From Deltaproteobacteria bacterium (lineage in GTDB: Bacteria > Desulfobacterota > GWC2-55-46): a DNA stretch of 64,000 nt. A program made the translations under genes and the position numbers. The notes under the pieces are model-generated. The model did no database searches, had not been told where the DNA came from, and saw only the letters and a program-made list of their open reading frames with translations. The DNA lies in NCBI GenBank assembly GCA_016177845.1, contig JACOUO010000017.1, positions 174,547 to 238,546 on the forward strand. Direction: 5' to 3'. How positions within the stretch are numbered: position 1 is the first letter of the stretch; every line of letters starts with the position of its first letter. Below are positions 36,580 to 44,490 of this stretch, one piece after another.

Positions 36580-37365
36580 TTAAAATAAGAGTTTCAGCTC
36601 GGCAAAATAAAGGTTTGAGCTCTCCCTGTAATCATTGTCGAATTTCGAAGATATCTGCATGCCGGCTGTCAAATCGATATCAGAGGCAGGCTGATACTTG
36701 ATGGAAGGCCCGGCGATTATTGTATTGGTCTCATCCAGGTCAAAGACCGCTATCCCTTCAAGGCGCACCATGGGGGTAAGTTTATATCCGAGCCCTGTTC
36801 CTATGAAATTACTGTCCTGAGTGAGAAGCTCATAGAAAGCCTTTGCGGATTCTTTCAGGGTGGATATTTTTTTAAAATTGCCGTTCAGGTACTCTGCGAT
36901 TGCGTAGCAGGTCGAGGGGAATGAGGCATTGTTGTGGAGTACGGTCTTAAAGAAGTCACTTATTCTGTCCGTGAACTGAAGGCCTTTGAATTTCGATTCA
37001 GTTGAGAGCTTGATGCCGTACGGGCTCCCGTCGCTTCTCAGCTCAAGGCCGCGCGGCGCACTGCTTTGGGCTCCTTTGGAAAGCAGGATTGCAGTGCGGA
37101 AATTATTTACAGAACGGTCGCTCAGGTCAAGTTTGAGCTTGGAATTTATAGGGTCCTCTCTCTTAAGTAGGCCAGTTCCTTCGGATGATACGCACACATT
37201 TGCGTGGAGGATAAAAATGGAAAGCAAGGCAGGCGCAATGAATTTTCCGATAAAAAAACGCCCTGCGCCGGCCCTGCTGCAGCGAATCGAAAGAGCGGCT
37301 GAAAAGATATTGTAAATCTTTTTTATGCCTTCAAATCTTTTTGCCATAATTTTCCCTGTTGCCAA
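36580..37365 (-). CDS. Predicted outer-membrane beta-barrel protein
   Basis: The 261-residue protein has a long positively charged N-terminus followed by a hydrophobic stretch (~42-60) that would be the signal sequence, so the true start may be a later Met. The C-terminal half consists of alternating beta strands (GTGLGYKLTPMVRLEGIAVF, IIAGPSIKYQPASDIDLTAG) and ends in YFAELKLLF, with the terminal Phe typical of outer-membrane barrels. No named family is recognised. Confidence 0.65.
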   Translation of the reverse strand: MATGKIMAKRFEGIKKIYNIFSAALSIRCSRAGAGRFFIGKFIAPALLSIFILHANVCVSSEGTGLLKREDPINSKLKLDLSDRSVNNFRTAILLSKGAQSSAPRGLELRSDGSPYGIKLSTESKFKGLQFTDRISDFFKTVLHNNASFPSTCYAIAEYLNGNFKKISTLKESAKAFYELLTQDSNFIGTGLGYKLTPMVRLEGIAVFDLDETNTIIAGPSIKYQPASDIDLTAGMQISSKFDNDYRESSNLYFAELKLLF

Positions 37366-37416
37366 CAGGCCGGCAAAGTATATAATTAGAAAAATTACAT
37401 TTAAGCGGAATGTCCC

Positions 37417-38127
37417 ATGAACCTATCCATAACAAATAATAAGGGCTGGAGAACAGTATCCCTCACAACCGGGCTGTCCTGGCTGATGAAGCTCCTGATG
37501 ATAGTGCTCATCCCTTTTGAGCTATACAAGGGCGAATACCTTTTCATGGTAGTTATCGCCTTTTCAATAGTGCTTTCGCTGGTGCCGAGCATCATACAGA
37601 GAAATTATCGTGTGACCCTGCCGTTTGAGCTGGACCTTCTGATAACCCTCTCCATATTCCTCAATACCTTTATGGGCGAGGGGCTGGATTTTTATAAAAG
37701 GATATGGGGCTGGGACAAAGCCCTGCATGTTTACGGAAGCGCGGTTATCGCGCTGCTGGCGTTCGTTATAACCTATACTTTCCATTATACTCGAAAATTT
37801 CGCCTTTCAATCCCTCTCATAGGATTTTTTACGATAACCTTTGCCATGGCTGTGGGCGGCCTGTGGGAAATAGGCGAATTCTCCGTTGATGTCCTCTTTG
37901 GGAAGCAGACCCAGAACGGGCTTGCCGATACCATGTGGGATATGATCTATGACCTCATGGGAGGCATAATAGTCGCCATTATCGGCATGTTTTATGTAAA
38001 ATACTCGAATCCTGAGACAAGGATAAAACTTGCCAAGCCGCTTGGAGAGGTTTTTGGTCTGGGCAGACGGATAGATAAGATAAAGGCAAGAATAGAAAAG
38101 GCCAAGAAAGAACTTAAAAACAAATAA
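37417..38127 (+). CDS. DUF2238-like integral membrane protein
   Basis: The 236-residue protein has five or six predicted membrane helices and the polar patterns WGWDKALHVYGSAVIAL, GGLWEIGEFSVDVLFG and DTMWDMIYDLMGG, which resemble the DUF2238 (YjdF) family. A Lys-rich cytoplasmic tail ends the protein. Function of the family is unknown. It is followed after 21 bases by the arsenosugar-type pair, so co-transcription is possible. Confidence 0.72.
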   Translation: MNLSITNNKGWRTVSLTTGLSWLMKLLMIVLIPFELYKGEYLFMVVIAFSIVLSLVPSIIQRNYRVTLPFELDLLITLSIFLNTFMGEGLDFYKRIWGWDKALHVYGSAVIALLAFVITYTFHYTRKFRLSIPLIGFFTITFAMAVGGLWEIGEFSVDVLFGKQTQNGLADTMWDMIYDLMGGIIVAIIGMFYVKYSNPETRIKLAKPLGEVFGLGRRIDKIKARIEKAKKELKNK

Positions 38128-38148
38128 TTTTTTAAAAACGGAGGCACA

Positions 38149-38481
38149 ATGGAAACATATTATAATCCTGAAGACCTTGCCAAGTTCTCTTCAATATCGG
38201 AAGGCGCACCTGAGCTTTGGAAAAAATTCAGCCAGTGGTACGGCGCTGTCTTTGCCGAGGGCGCACTTACCGAGAGGGAGAAGGCCCTGATTGCCCTTGC
38301 GGTTGCCCATGCGGTGCAGTGCCCGTACTGCATAGACGCCTATACGCAGTCATGTTTTGAAAAAGGCTCAAATAAAGAGCAGATGACAGAGGCAATCCAT
38401 GTGGCCGCGGCAATAAAGGGCGGAGCTGCCCTTGTGCACGGGGTACAGATGAAAAACGCGGCTGATAAGATAGGCCTGTAG
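38149..38481 (+). CDS. AhpD-like protein of arsenosugar-type loci
   Basis: The 110-residue carboxymuconolactone-decarboxylase/AhpD-fold protein has a redox pair Cys58-x-x-Cys61 (HAVQCPYCIDAY) and EAIHVAAAIKGGAALVHG. The next gene, one base on, encodes ArsS; this pairing is the known arsenosugar biosynthesis-associated peroxidase-like gene. Its chemistry in that pathway is not established. A ribosome site (GGAGG) precedes the ATG. Confidence 0.85.
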   Translation: METYYNPEDLAKFSSISEGAPELWKKFSQWYGAVFAEGALTEREKALIALAVAHAVQCPYCIDAYTQSCFEKGSNKEQMTEAIHVAAAIKGGAALVHGVQMKNAADKIGL

Positions 38482-38482
38482 G

Positions 38483-39451
38483 ATGGAGAGTATTTTTAAA
38501 TCCTTTGACGACGCGCTGAAGGAATCTTCGTTATTTCCTTTAACGGCAAAGCGTATCTCCGTATTGCAGATAAATATGGGCAGGCTCTGCAATCTGGCGT
38601 GCAGGCATTGCCATGTTGACGCCGGCCCAGCCCGTAAAGAGATAATGTCAAAGGAAACTCTGGAGGCGTGCCTTGAAGTAATAAAGGCACATGGGATTCC
38701 TGTTGCGGACCTTACAGGCGGCGCGCCAGAGATGAACCCTGATTACATGCAGTTTGTAAAAAGCTGTGTTGACGCTGGCTGCCGAGTCAAGACCAGGACA
38801 AACCTTTCAATATTGACTGAAGACGGTTATACGGACCTGCCTTCTTTTTTTGCGGAAAATAAGATAGAGGTTATTGCCTCGCTACCCTATTTTTTAGAAG
38901 AGACTACTGACAGGCAAAGGGGCAAGGGGGTATTCGCATCCTCCATAGAGGCGCTTAAAAACCTCAATTCAATAGGATATGGAGTAGAGGGCAGCGGGCT
39001 TGAGCTGAACCTTGTTTTCAATCCGTGCGGAGCGTTCCTGCCGCCGCAGCAAAAGGCAATCGAGGCGGACTTCAAAAGGGAATTGAAAAAGCGATATGGC
39101 GTGAGTTTTTCAAGCCTGTATACAATTACAAATATGCCTGTAGGAAGGTTCCTTGATTTTTTAAAGCAATCAGGAAATCTCAGGGGATATATGGAAAAAC
39201 TTCAGTCCTCTTATAATCCTTCAGCGGCTTCCAATGTGATGTGCGGTGAAACACTATCCGTAGGCTGGGACGGAAGCCTTTATGATTGTGATTTTAACCA
39301 GATGGCAGGGCTTAAGTGCGGCCCTGGTTCCCCCATTCATATCAAACACTTCGACAGGCTCAAACTTGAGTCAAGGCGCATTGTAACAGGGGCGCATTGC
39401 TTTGGCTGTACGGCAGGGGCAGGCTCAAGCTGCACAGGCGCGGTCTCGTAA
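38483..39451 (+). CDS. arsS: Arsenosugar biosynthesis radical SAM protein ArsS
   Basis: This radical-SAM enzyme is linked to the making of arsenosugars (5'-deoxyadenosyl transfer to methylated arsenic) in cyanobacteria. The 322-residue protein has the cluster motif Cys36-x3-Cys40-x2-Cys43 (CNLACRHCHVDAGP), DLTGGAPEMNP, NLVFNPCGAFLPP and the C-terminal cysteine-rich segment CFGCTAGAGSSC, all diagnostic. No arsM methyltransferase is in the window, so the pathway is incomplete here. Confidence 0.9.
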   Translation: MESIFKSFDDALKESSLFPLTAKRISVLQINMGRLCNLACRHCHVDAGPARKEIMSKETLEACLEVIKAHGIPVADLTGGAPEMNPDYMQFVKSCVDAGCRVKTRTNLSILTEDGYTDLPSFFAENKIEVIASLPYFLEETTDRQRGKGVFASSIEALKNLNSIGYGVEGSGLELNLVFNPCGAFLPPQQKAIEADFKRELKKRYGVSFSSLYTITNMPVGRFLDFLKQSGNLRGYMEKLQSSYNPSAASNVMCGETLSVGWDGSLYDCDFNQMAGLKCGPGSPIHIKHFDRLKLESRRIVTGAHCFGCTAGAGSSCTGAVS

Positions 39452-39476
39452 ATCAATTCACATAAAAAATAAAAAA

Positions 39477-39502
39477 AGCGGCAGAATCACTCTGCCGCTT
39501 TT
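39477..39502 (+). terminator. Bidirectional-looking terminator after arsS
   Basis: A perfect 9-bp stem AGCGGCAGA/TCTGCCGCT with a 5-base loop is flanked by A residues on one side and T residues on the other, so it can act for both strands. Confidence 0.85.
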
Positions 39503-39503
39503 A

Positions 39504-39603
39504 GCTGTCTGAAGTCGGCGAGTAAACTGACTGGGTATAAGCATATCGGGACGAACCCCATATCTATATACTCAGCCGGTTTCTCTTTCCAACTCCAGAC
39601 AGC
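39504..39603 (+). ncRNA. Candidate structured RNA, copy 1 of 3 (divergent)
   Basis: The ends form a perfect 8-bp stem (39504-39511 with 39596-39603). Inside, ACTGACTGGGTATA (39527-39537 region) can pair with TATACTCAGCCGGT, and the tip carries GACGAACCCCATA, similar to the tip of copies 2 and 3 (GAGGTTTCCCCCATA). No open frame is present. Family membership of this copy is less sure than for the other two. Confidence 0.5.
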
Positions 39604-39609
39604 ATCCTG

Positions 39610-39702
39610 TGCCTGGGGCCTTTCGAGGTTACCATATATTAGGAGGTTTTGAGGTTTCCCCCATACCCTCCTAATATATGATGCCCTACTCAGCCCCAGG
39701 CA
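39610..39702 (+). ncRNA. Candidate structured RNA, copy 2 of 3
   Basis: Outer stem TGCCTGGGGC (39610-39619) pairs perfectly with 39693-39702. Inner 13-bp stem ATATATTAGGAGG (39634-39646) pairs perfectly with 39667-39679. Between them are conserved unpaired segments CTTTCGAGG and GCCCTACTC, and the 20-base loop TTTTGAGGTTTCCCCCATAC is almost identical to that of copy 3. A T-rich run follows the outer stem, favouring the plus strand. No match to a known riboswitch class came to mind. Confidence 0.65.
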
Positions 39703-39725
39703 GCCGTCAAACTTTTTTTATTTTT

Positions 39726-39824
39726 TGCTTCCGGGGCTTTTCGGGCCGCCTGTATCGTAGGAGGTTTTGAGGTTGCCCCCATACCCTCCTACAATACAAC
39801 CGACCTTACTCTGCCCCGAAAGCA
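39726..39824 (+). ncRNA. Candidate structured RNA, copy 3 of 3
   Basis: Outer stem TGCTTCCGGGGC (39726-39737) pairs with 39813-39824 with one mismatch. Inner stem TGTAT.GTAGGAGG (39751-39764) pairs with 39785-39798 with one mismatch. Bases in both stems differ from copy 2 while pairing is kept, and the loop (TTTTGAGGTTGCCCCCATAC) is conserved. This is the signature of a selected RNA structure. Confidence 0.65.
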
Positions 39825-39836
39825 GCCTTAAATCTT

Positions 39837-40247
39837 TTATAACTGATAAGCCTCTTCCACATGCAGGAAGTTATCGACCTCTTCCTCTATTACTGACGCT
39901 AAATCTGAAACTGACACAAGACCCAATAACCTGCTGTTCTCTACAATGGGAAGCCTTCTTATTTTCTTTCTTGCCATGATCTTGGATGCGTCGTAAACAT
40001 CCGTGTCAGGTGTCGCAGTTACAATGTTTGCCTGCATTATTGATTCTATCCGTGTTGAGTCAGGCTCCTTGCCTGTGGCCAGCCATAACACCAAATCCCT
40101 GTCAGTTATGCAACCCTTTATTGATTCACCATTTGTGATAAGCAGGTAGCCGATGCGGTAATCTTTCATCTTTTTTGCCGCATCCCTTATGGTTGCGTCC
40201 GGGGAGATCGTAATGACCCTTTTTTGCATTATTTCCTTGAGTAGCAT
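39837..40247 (-). CDS. Tandem CBS-domain protein
   Basis: The 136-residue protein is two CBS domains forming one Bateman module (MQKRVITISPDATIRDAAKKM and MQANIVTATPDTDVYDASKIM, each followed by GxxxDRDL- or SVSDLA-type ends). Such stand-alone modules sense adenine nucleotides and bind partners. A GGGGGTG site precedes the ATG. It converges on the tandem RNA region and arsS. Confidence 0.85.
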   Translation of the reverse strand: MLLKEIMQKRVITISPDATIRDAAKKMKDYRIGYLLITNGESIKGCITDRDLVLWLATGKEPDSTRIESIMQANIVTATPDTDVYDASKIMARKKIRRLPIVENSRLLGLVSVSDLASVIEEEVDNFLHVEEAYQL

Positions 40248-40470
40248 TTCTGTTCACCCCCTTTTATTATTACCATGGGGAAAATCCATCTCTCTCAGCA
40301 TTTGTTCATGCTCTATATTTAACTGTAGCCCAAAACAATTTGTTGTCAAGAAGCGCTTTTTTTTATTTCTGCGCCCGCTTGCCTAAGCCGCAGCGTGATG
40401 CGCTTAATTAATTTATATCTCAGTTTAAGGGGAATGCAAGTGGATGGAAATGAGTTTAGGAAATGGAGTT

Positions 40471-42105
40471 TTAAAGGATCATTTTTTTAACGCAGTCGGG
40501 GCAGATTCCGTGGCTGAAATCAGCTTCTGAGTGCTCCTGTATATAAATCTCAAGCTTCTTCCAATAGCCTTTGTCATCGCGTATTTTTTTGCATGTGGCG
40601 CAGATGGGGAGCAGTCCTTTGAGAGTTTTGATATTTGCCAGCGCGCCCGTAAGCTCTTTTATAAGGGCCTCTCTCTCTTCTTCCCTGCGCTTGCGCTCTG
40701 TGATGTCTTCTCCTGAGCTGAGCGTTGCCGTAATCACTCCGCTCTCGTCTCTTAAGAACTTATTATTCCATTCTATCGTCCGTTCGCCCCGGGCTGTTAG
40801 CACTACATTTACAAATTTATCCAGCCCTTCAGACTTTCCATTTATCAATTGACGGAAAGTCTCCTGCACGGAGCTTCGGATATCTTCAGGTATGAAGTGC
40901 TCAAACCAATTTTTTCCAATAATTTCTTTTTCGCTGTAGCCGAGTATCTCGCAGCCTTTTCTGTTTATGAGGGTCACTTTTGCGGATGAGTTGATTATGA
41001 CTATCATTACGCCTGCGATATCAAGATACTTCTGGGCAAGGTCGCGTTCTTTCCTGATCTCTACGGCCCACCTCATGCGCTCTGTTATGTCGCGGGATAT
41101 TCCCATTACAGCCTTGACCGAACCGTCAGGGCCGAGCAGCGGGTTTAAGCGCGTTCCAAGCCAGAGTTCTCTGTCAGACAGAACAATGTTTTTTTCAAAA
41201 AAGGCAGGCTCGCCTGTAGCAAAGACTTTATTGATATTTTCCCGGCAATGCTCCAATTCCGAAGGAGGCATGATTGCGCCGAGTGAATTGCCGATAATCC
41301 TGTCCTTGGAAATTCCGAGGGAAACGGCAGAGTAGTTGTTTATGTACTGTATCTGAAAGTCGCGGTCTATTATGAATATGAAGTCCTGAGCTGACTCGGA
41401 AAGGGTGCGGTAGAGATCTTCGCTTACCCTCAGGGCCTCTTCAACGCGCAGCCTTTCATTTATCTCGTTCCTGAGTTTTTCATTGGCCTTTTTCAGCTCC
41501 TTTGTGCGCTCTTCCACCCGCCTTTCAAGCTCTTCCTGAACTTTAAGCCTTGCATCCTCATCTTTCTTTCTCTCCAGCTCTATTCCCGCGCGGACAGAAA
41601 GAGTAGAGAGGATGAACGGGGCATCGACATCTGCAGGCAGCGGTTTCGTATGAAGAAGTGAGAGAACGCCTATTGCTTCGCCTCTGGAATCATTCAGGGG
41701 GACTGAGATGCAGCTCTCTATACCCCACTGACGGAGGTGAGGAGTATTCGGGAATATATCCTGAGTTTTTTCAGGGTAGTAGGAAACGATCTTACCGCCG
41801 ATATTCTCAAAAGGAGTGCCGGTAAGGCCAAAAGTGAAATTCTCGAGTTTTTTACCCTCAGAGGCGACCACTATCGTTTGCATCTTTTCATCTGATCCGC
41901 CGGTCAGCTCGCCGGCAATCGCGTAGCATACATTAAGCCCTAAGGCGAGTTCTTCCGTAAGGGCGGCTATGAACTCGCTGCCGGTAAGCTTAGAGGTCTT
42001 CTCTGAAATAAGTGTCAAAACCTTCTCAGATAGGTCGCGGGCCGGGTCTGAAAATTCCCTCCGGCTGCTTGTCTCTTCTTTTTTGTTTTTTTCTTTCGGA
42101 TCCAT
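40471..42105 (-). CDS. GAF-PAS-PAS sensor protein without a kinase domain
   Basis: The 544-residue protein has an N-terminal GAF domain (~25-180), a coiled coil (~185-225), and two PAS domains (~228-345 and ~355-470, each followed by a PAC segment such as GISRDITER and SSGEDITERK). The C-terminal ~60 residues carry LPICATCKKIRDD and HGICPDCVKKM, a CxxC...CxxC zinc-finger-like tail often found at the end of PAS proteins. No histidine kinase, GGDEF or other output domain is present, so it probably signals through protein contacts. No membrane helix is seen. Confidence 0.85.
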   Translation of the reverse strand: MDPKEKNKKEETSSRREFSDPARDLSEKVLTLISEKTSKLTGSEFIAALTEELALGLNVCYAIAGELTGGSDEKMQTIVVASEGKKLENFTFGLTGTPFENIGGKIVSYYPEKTQDIFPNTPHLRQWGIESCISVPLNDSRGEAIGVLSLLHTKPLPADVDAPFILSTLSVRAGIELERKKDEDARLKVQEELERRVEERTKELKKANEKLRNEINERLRVEEALRVSEDLYRTLSESAQDFIFIIDRDFQIQYINNYSAVSLGISKDRIIGNSLGAIMPPSELEHCRENINKVFATGEPAFFEKNIVLSDRELWLGTRLNPLLGPDGSVKAVMGISRDITERMRWAVEIRKERDLAQKYLDIAGVMIVIINSSAKVTLINRKGCEILGYSEKEIIGKNWFEHFIPEDIRSSVQETFRQLINGKSEGLDKFVNVVLTARGERTIEWNNKFLRDESGVITATLSSGEDITERKRREEEREALIKELTGALANIKTLKGLLPICATCKKIRDDKGYWKKLEIYIQEHSEADFSHGICPDCVKKMIL

Positions 42106-42186
42106 TATTTTGAGTTGTTCCGGTTAAAGGTAAGTACTTTTATATCACAATCACCTTTATTTATCGAAGGATTCTCTAAAGGGAAA

Positions 42187-42222
42187 TAAAAAAAGGGAAA
42201 CTCGCAGGAGTTTCCCTTTGCT
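42187..42222 (-). terminator. Terminator of the 47-residue membrane protein gene
   Basis: On the minus strand GGGAAACTC/GAGTTTCCC (42195-42216) is followed by an eight-base T run. Confidence 0.8.
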
Positions 42223-42252
42223 ATGCCTAGCCGAAGCCTGAAAGGCTATTGC

Positions 42253-42396
42253 TCAGAGGAGCAAAATACCGCCTACCAAAATGACCAAAGTAAGTACAAC
42301 CGTAATGGCTATATATACTTCGTCCAAGTGCTTTATGTCCTCATCCTTCTTCCAGTCTAAAAAACGGTCAGGATAGAAAGTAAACTTCTCTTCCAT
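42253..42396 (-). CDS. 47-residue single-helix membrane protein
   Basis: A short frame begins at the ATG ending at 42396 with GGGAGGTG eight bases upstream and a TATAAT sequence about 65 bases upstream (minus strand), and is followed by a strong terminator. The product has a charged N-terminal half (MEEKFTFYPDRFLDWKKDED, then IKHLDEVY) and a C-terminal hydrophobic helix ending GGILLL. The start, ribosome site and terminator all fit a real small gene. Function unknown. Confidence 0.75.
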   Translation of the reverse strand: MEEKFTFYPDRFLDWKKDEDIKHLDEVYIAITVVLTLVILVGGILLL

Positions 42397-42529
42397 AAAA
42401 TTCACCTCCCTGAAGCCCAAAGGAAAACAATGCAGGTTTTATGTGCCTCTTTTATCTCCTATTTATATTATATCACTTAATAAGAGCCATGTTTTAGGTG
42501 AGCGGCGCGGATAGACGGGTGCGTCAGAA

Positions 42530-42557
42530 TTGACTACCTGAAAACCATTGTTATACT
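42530..42557 (+). promoter_or_regulatory. Sigma-70 promoter of the lipoprotein/phosphate-binding pair
   Basis: TTGACT (42530-42535), a 16-bp spacer and TATACT (42552-42557) lie 75 bases before the lipoprotein start. Confidence 0.65.
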
Positions 42558-42631
42558 CATTTTGAGGTACTAAGATTTTAATTCTCTGTAAACCTTCGTA
42601 TTCCATGCTGTTTCAGGCCGGAGGAACACAT

Positions 42632-43018
42632 ATGAAAAAGCAGTTGAATTGCGCTATTTTTGCGGTATTGACCGTTTTGCTCGGAGGGTGCGCCGCCTCT
42701 GAGAAGATGGCTTTTCTAAAAGAGGATTTTGAAATTGCATCCGTGGGAGCCACGGAGGAATCAAGGACAATTGAAGTGCCGAGTAGCTGGATGAATGCGG
42801 AGTGCCTTCAGGAAGGCCCGCTCGGAAGGGATTATGTCTGGAGCAATAGCATAGAAGAAAATAAAAGTCAGGAGAGTCCGCCTGAAAGTATCTCAGCACA
42901 GATGCGTGTGATGGCGCGGAAAAAAGCCGTCTACCCTATAAAACAAGTCGTTGTAAAAGGGATTAAAACAGGTATATATTTGTATACCTGGCTGCCGATA
43001 GGCTTTCAGCAAGGATAG
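42632..43018 (+). CDS. Small lipoprotein of unknown function
   Basis: The ATG at 42632 has GGAGG upstream; the earlier in-frame ATG at 42605 does not. The 128-residue product has a lipobox (VLLGGCAAS) and no family I recognise. The middle is Glu/Ser rich and the C-terminus is a basic then hydrophobic segment (GIYLYTWLPIGF). It precedes a phosphate-binding-like protein by 25 bases and is probably co-transcribed. Confidence 0.7.
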   Translation: MKKQLNCAIFAVLTVLLGGCAASEKMAFLKEDFEIASVGATEESRTIEVPSSWMNAECLQEGPLGRDYVWSNSIEENKSQESPPESISAQMRVMARKKAVYPIKQVVVKGIKTGIYLYTWLPIGFQQG

Positions 43019-43042
43019 AGAACTTCAGGGGAAAATAAATAT

Positions 43043-43837
43043 ATGAGTAAGTTGAAAGGTATTTTCATGGCAGGGGTTTTGGCTGTGTTTTCAACATCGG
43101 CCCTTGCCGATGTAAAGACGATAACCATCGCCGGAGACCCGTGCAGCGTGCCTCTCATTACAAAGCTTGCTGAGGCATACGCGTCAAAGAACAAGGAGTT
43201 TAAAGCTGAGGTCTCCTCTTTCTCATGCACGCTTGGGGTGTATAAGGCGGCAAACGGTGAAGCGGATATGGGAGTAAGCACGCAGAACGGACTTGGCTCA
43301 AACCTCCCGAAGGGAGCTGTAAATAAGGTCGTCACAAAATCACCGATAGTGTTGATTGTCAACAAGGCAAACCTTGTTGACAATCTTTCATACGAGCAGG
43401 TTCAGGGCATCTTCTCAGGCAGGATAAAAAACTGGAAGGAAGTGAACGGGCCTGATGCGGAAATAAAAAATGTGATGCTTGCGCCCTGCGTGAAGCATAC
43501 TATATCAAAGCAGGTCGTGATGTACGGAGAGATAAACCAGCTTACGCCGGGTAAAAAGGTCAACCCAGTTGAATATACAAATATAATGGTAGCCGAGAAT
43601 GAGGACGCGATAGGCCAGCAGATATACGGCTATGAATCGAAGGATGTAAAAGTGCTTAGGATCGACGGCGTCCTTCCCGATGAAAATACGATGAAGTCTG
43701 AATATACCTTTTACCAGGATTTTAATGTGGTGACAAAAGGCGAGCCCAAGGGAGTTGTAAAGGAGTTCATAAATTTCGCTTACTCACCCGAAGGCATGGC
43801 AGTGATAAAATCCATGAAGCATGTGCCCGCGAAGTAA
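43043..43837 (+). CDS. PstS-like periplasmic substrate-binding protein
   Basis: The 264-residue protein has a signal peptide (~1-22) and the PBP-like fold of phosphate-binding proteins: TITIAGDPCSVPLI at the start, NGEADMGVSTQNG, the hinge block LSYEQVQGIFSGRIKNWKEVNG (split here for length: LSYEQVQGIF, SGRIKNWKEV) and YSPEGMAVIKSM at the end. Three or more cysteines may form disulfides. No permease genes are near, so it could feed a distant transporter or be a sensor. Ligand unproven. Confidence 0.78.
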   Translation: MSKLKGIFMAGVLAVFSTSALADVKTITIAGDPCSVPLITKLAEAYASKNKEFKAEVSSFSCTLGVYKAANGEADMGVSTQNGLGSNLPKGAVNKVVTKSPIVLIVNKANLVDNLSYEQVQGIFSGRIKNWKEVNGPDAEIKNVMLAPCVKHTISKQVVMYGEINQLTPGKKVNPVEYTNIMVAENEDAIGQQIYGYESKDVKVLRIDGVLPDENTMKSEYTFYQDFNVVTKGEPKGVVKEFINFAYSPEGMAVIKSMKHVPAK

Positions 43838-43866
43838 GCAGATTTTAAAAACAGTAAATTTAAATA

Positions 43867-43896
43867 GCCCCGCGGGAAACTTCGGGGTCTTTTGTT
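43867..43896 (+). terminator. Rho-independent terminator
   Basis: Stem GCCCCG...CGGGGT (43867-43872 with 43883-43888) followed by a T-rich stretch lies 30 bases after the PstS-like gene. Confidence 0.8.
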
Positions 43897-43995
43897 TTAT
43901 GAGCAAAAAAAGCTAAAGTTCCTCCTTGCATTGACCTTTCATAGATTTTGGGTAAAGATTATATATGGGTCAGTTTTTAAAAAACGGAGGACGAT

Positions 43996-44283
43996 ATGGC
44001 ATATCTTCTGATTGAACATAAGGTGGCAGATTTTAATAAATGGAAACCTGTTTACGACGAGCATGAGGGCGCGCGGCGCAAGGCAGGCCTGAAAGAGCTT
44101 TATCTTTTACGGAGCACGGAAAACCCGAACATGGTGCTGATACTCTTTGAGGCGAGCGACACTGCTAAAGCGCATGACTTTATCAATTCGGAAGACCTCA
44201 GGAATAAGATGCAAAAGGCAGGCGTTGTCGGAAAGCCTACATTCCATATACTTGAGAAGACCGCTCTTCGTAAGGCGGCGTAA
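43996..44283 (+). CDS. ABM-type dimeric alpha/beta-barrel protein
   Basis: The 95-residue protein matches the antibiotic-biosynthesis-monooxygenase/cyclase-like fold: LLIEHKVADFNKWKPVYDEH, GLKELYLLRS, MVLILFEASDTAKAHDFI, and a C-terminal strand FHILEKT. Such proteins are small dimers with many uses; the specific reaction is unknown. GGAGG precedes the ATG and a strong terminator follows. Confidence 0.75.
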   Translation: MAYLLIEHKVADFNKWKPVYDEHEGARRKAGLKELYLLRSTENPNMVLILFEASDTAKAHDFINSEDLRNKMQKAGVVGKPTFHILEKTALRKAA

Positions 44284-44307
44284 ATTTCTCAACTGATTTT
44301 CATCTGA

Positions 44308-44348
44308 AAGCCTATGGGGATGTTTATTGTCCTCATGGGCTTTTTTAT
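44308..44348 (+). terminator. Rho-independent terminator with 13-bp stem
   Basis: 44308-44320 pairs with 44330-44342 (11 Watson-Crick pairs and two G-T pairs), followed by TTTTTTATTT. Confidence 0.88.
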
Positions 44349-44364
44349 TTAACTTGAAACCGGC

Positions 44365-44461
44365 TCAAAACCAACTTTCAATTGACTCTGTTTATTTAAG
44401 AAAGTAGTATATTGTTTTTCAGTAAAACCTGGTTAAAATCCTTTGGAGTTTGGCTGGTCTT
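44365..44461 (+). repeat. 97-bp promoter-containing direct repeat, copy 1
   Basis: The block is identical to 45557-45653 except for one base. It contains a near-perfect promoter, TTGACT (44382-44387), 17-bp spacer, TAGTAT (44405-44410), and the sequence CTTTGGAGTTTGGCTGG after it. It drives the acyltransferase gene. Confidence 0.92.
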
Positions 44462-44490
44462 TTTTAAATTATCCTTTCAAGGTTTTTATT

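Noticed and set aside
39600..39830. CRISPR array or simple terminators at the tandem palindromes
   Set aside because: Only two or three units with different lengths and base-paired ends, no short identical repeats with unique spacers, and no cas genes. The conserved loops and nested stems exceed a terminator.
40471..42105. Histidine kinase for the GAF-PAS-PAS protein
   Set aside because: No H-box or ATP-binding N/G boxes are present; the chain ends with a cysteine-rich tail.
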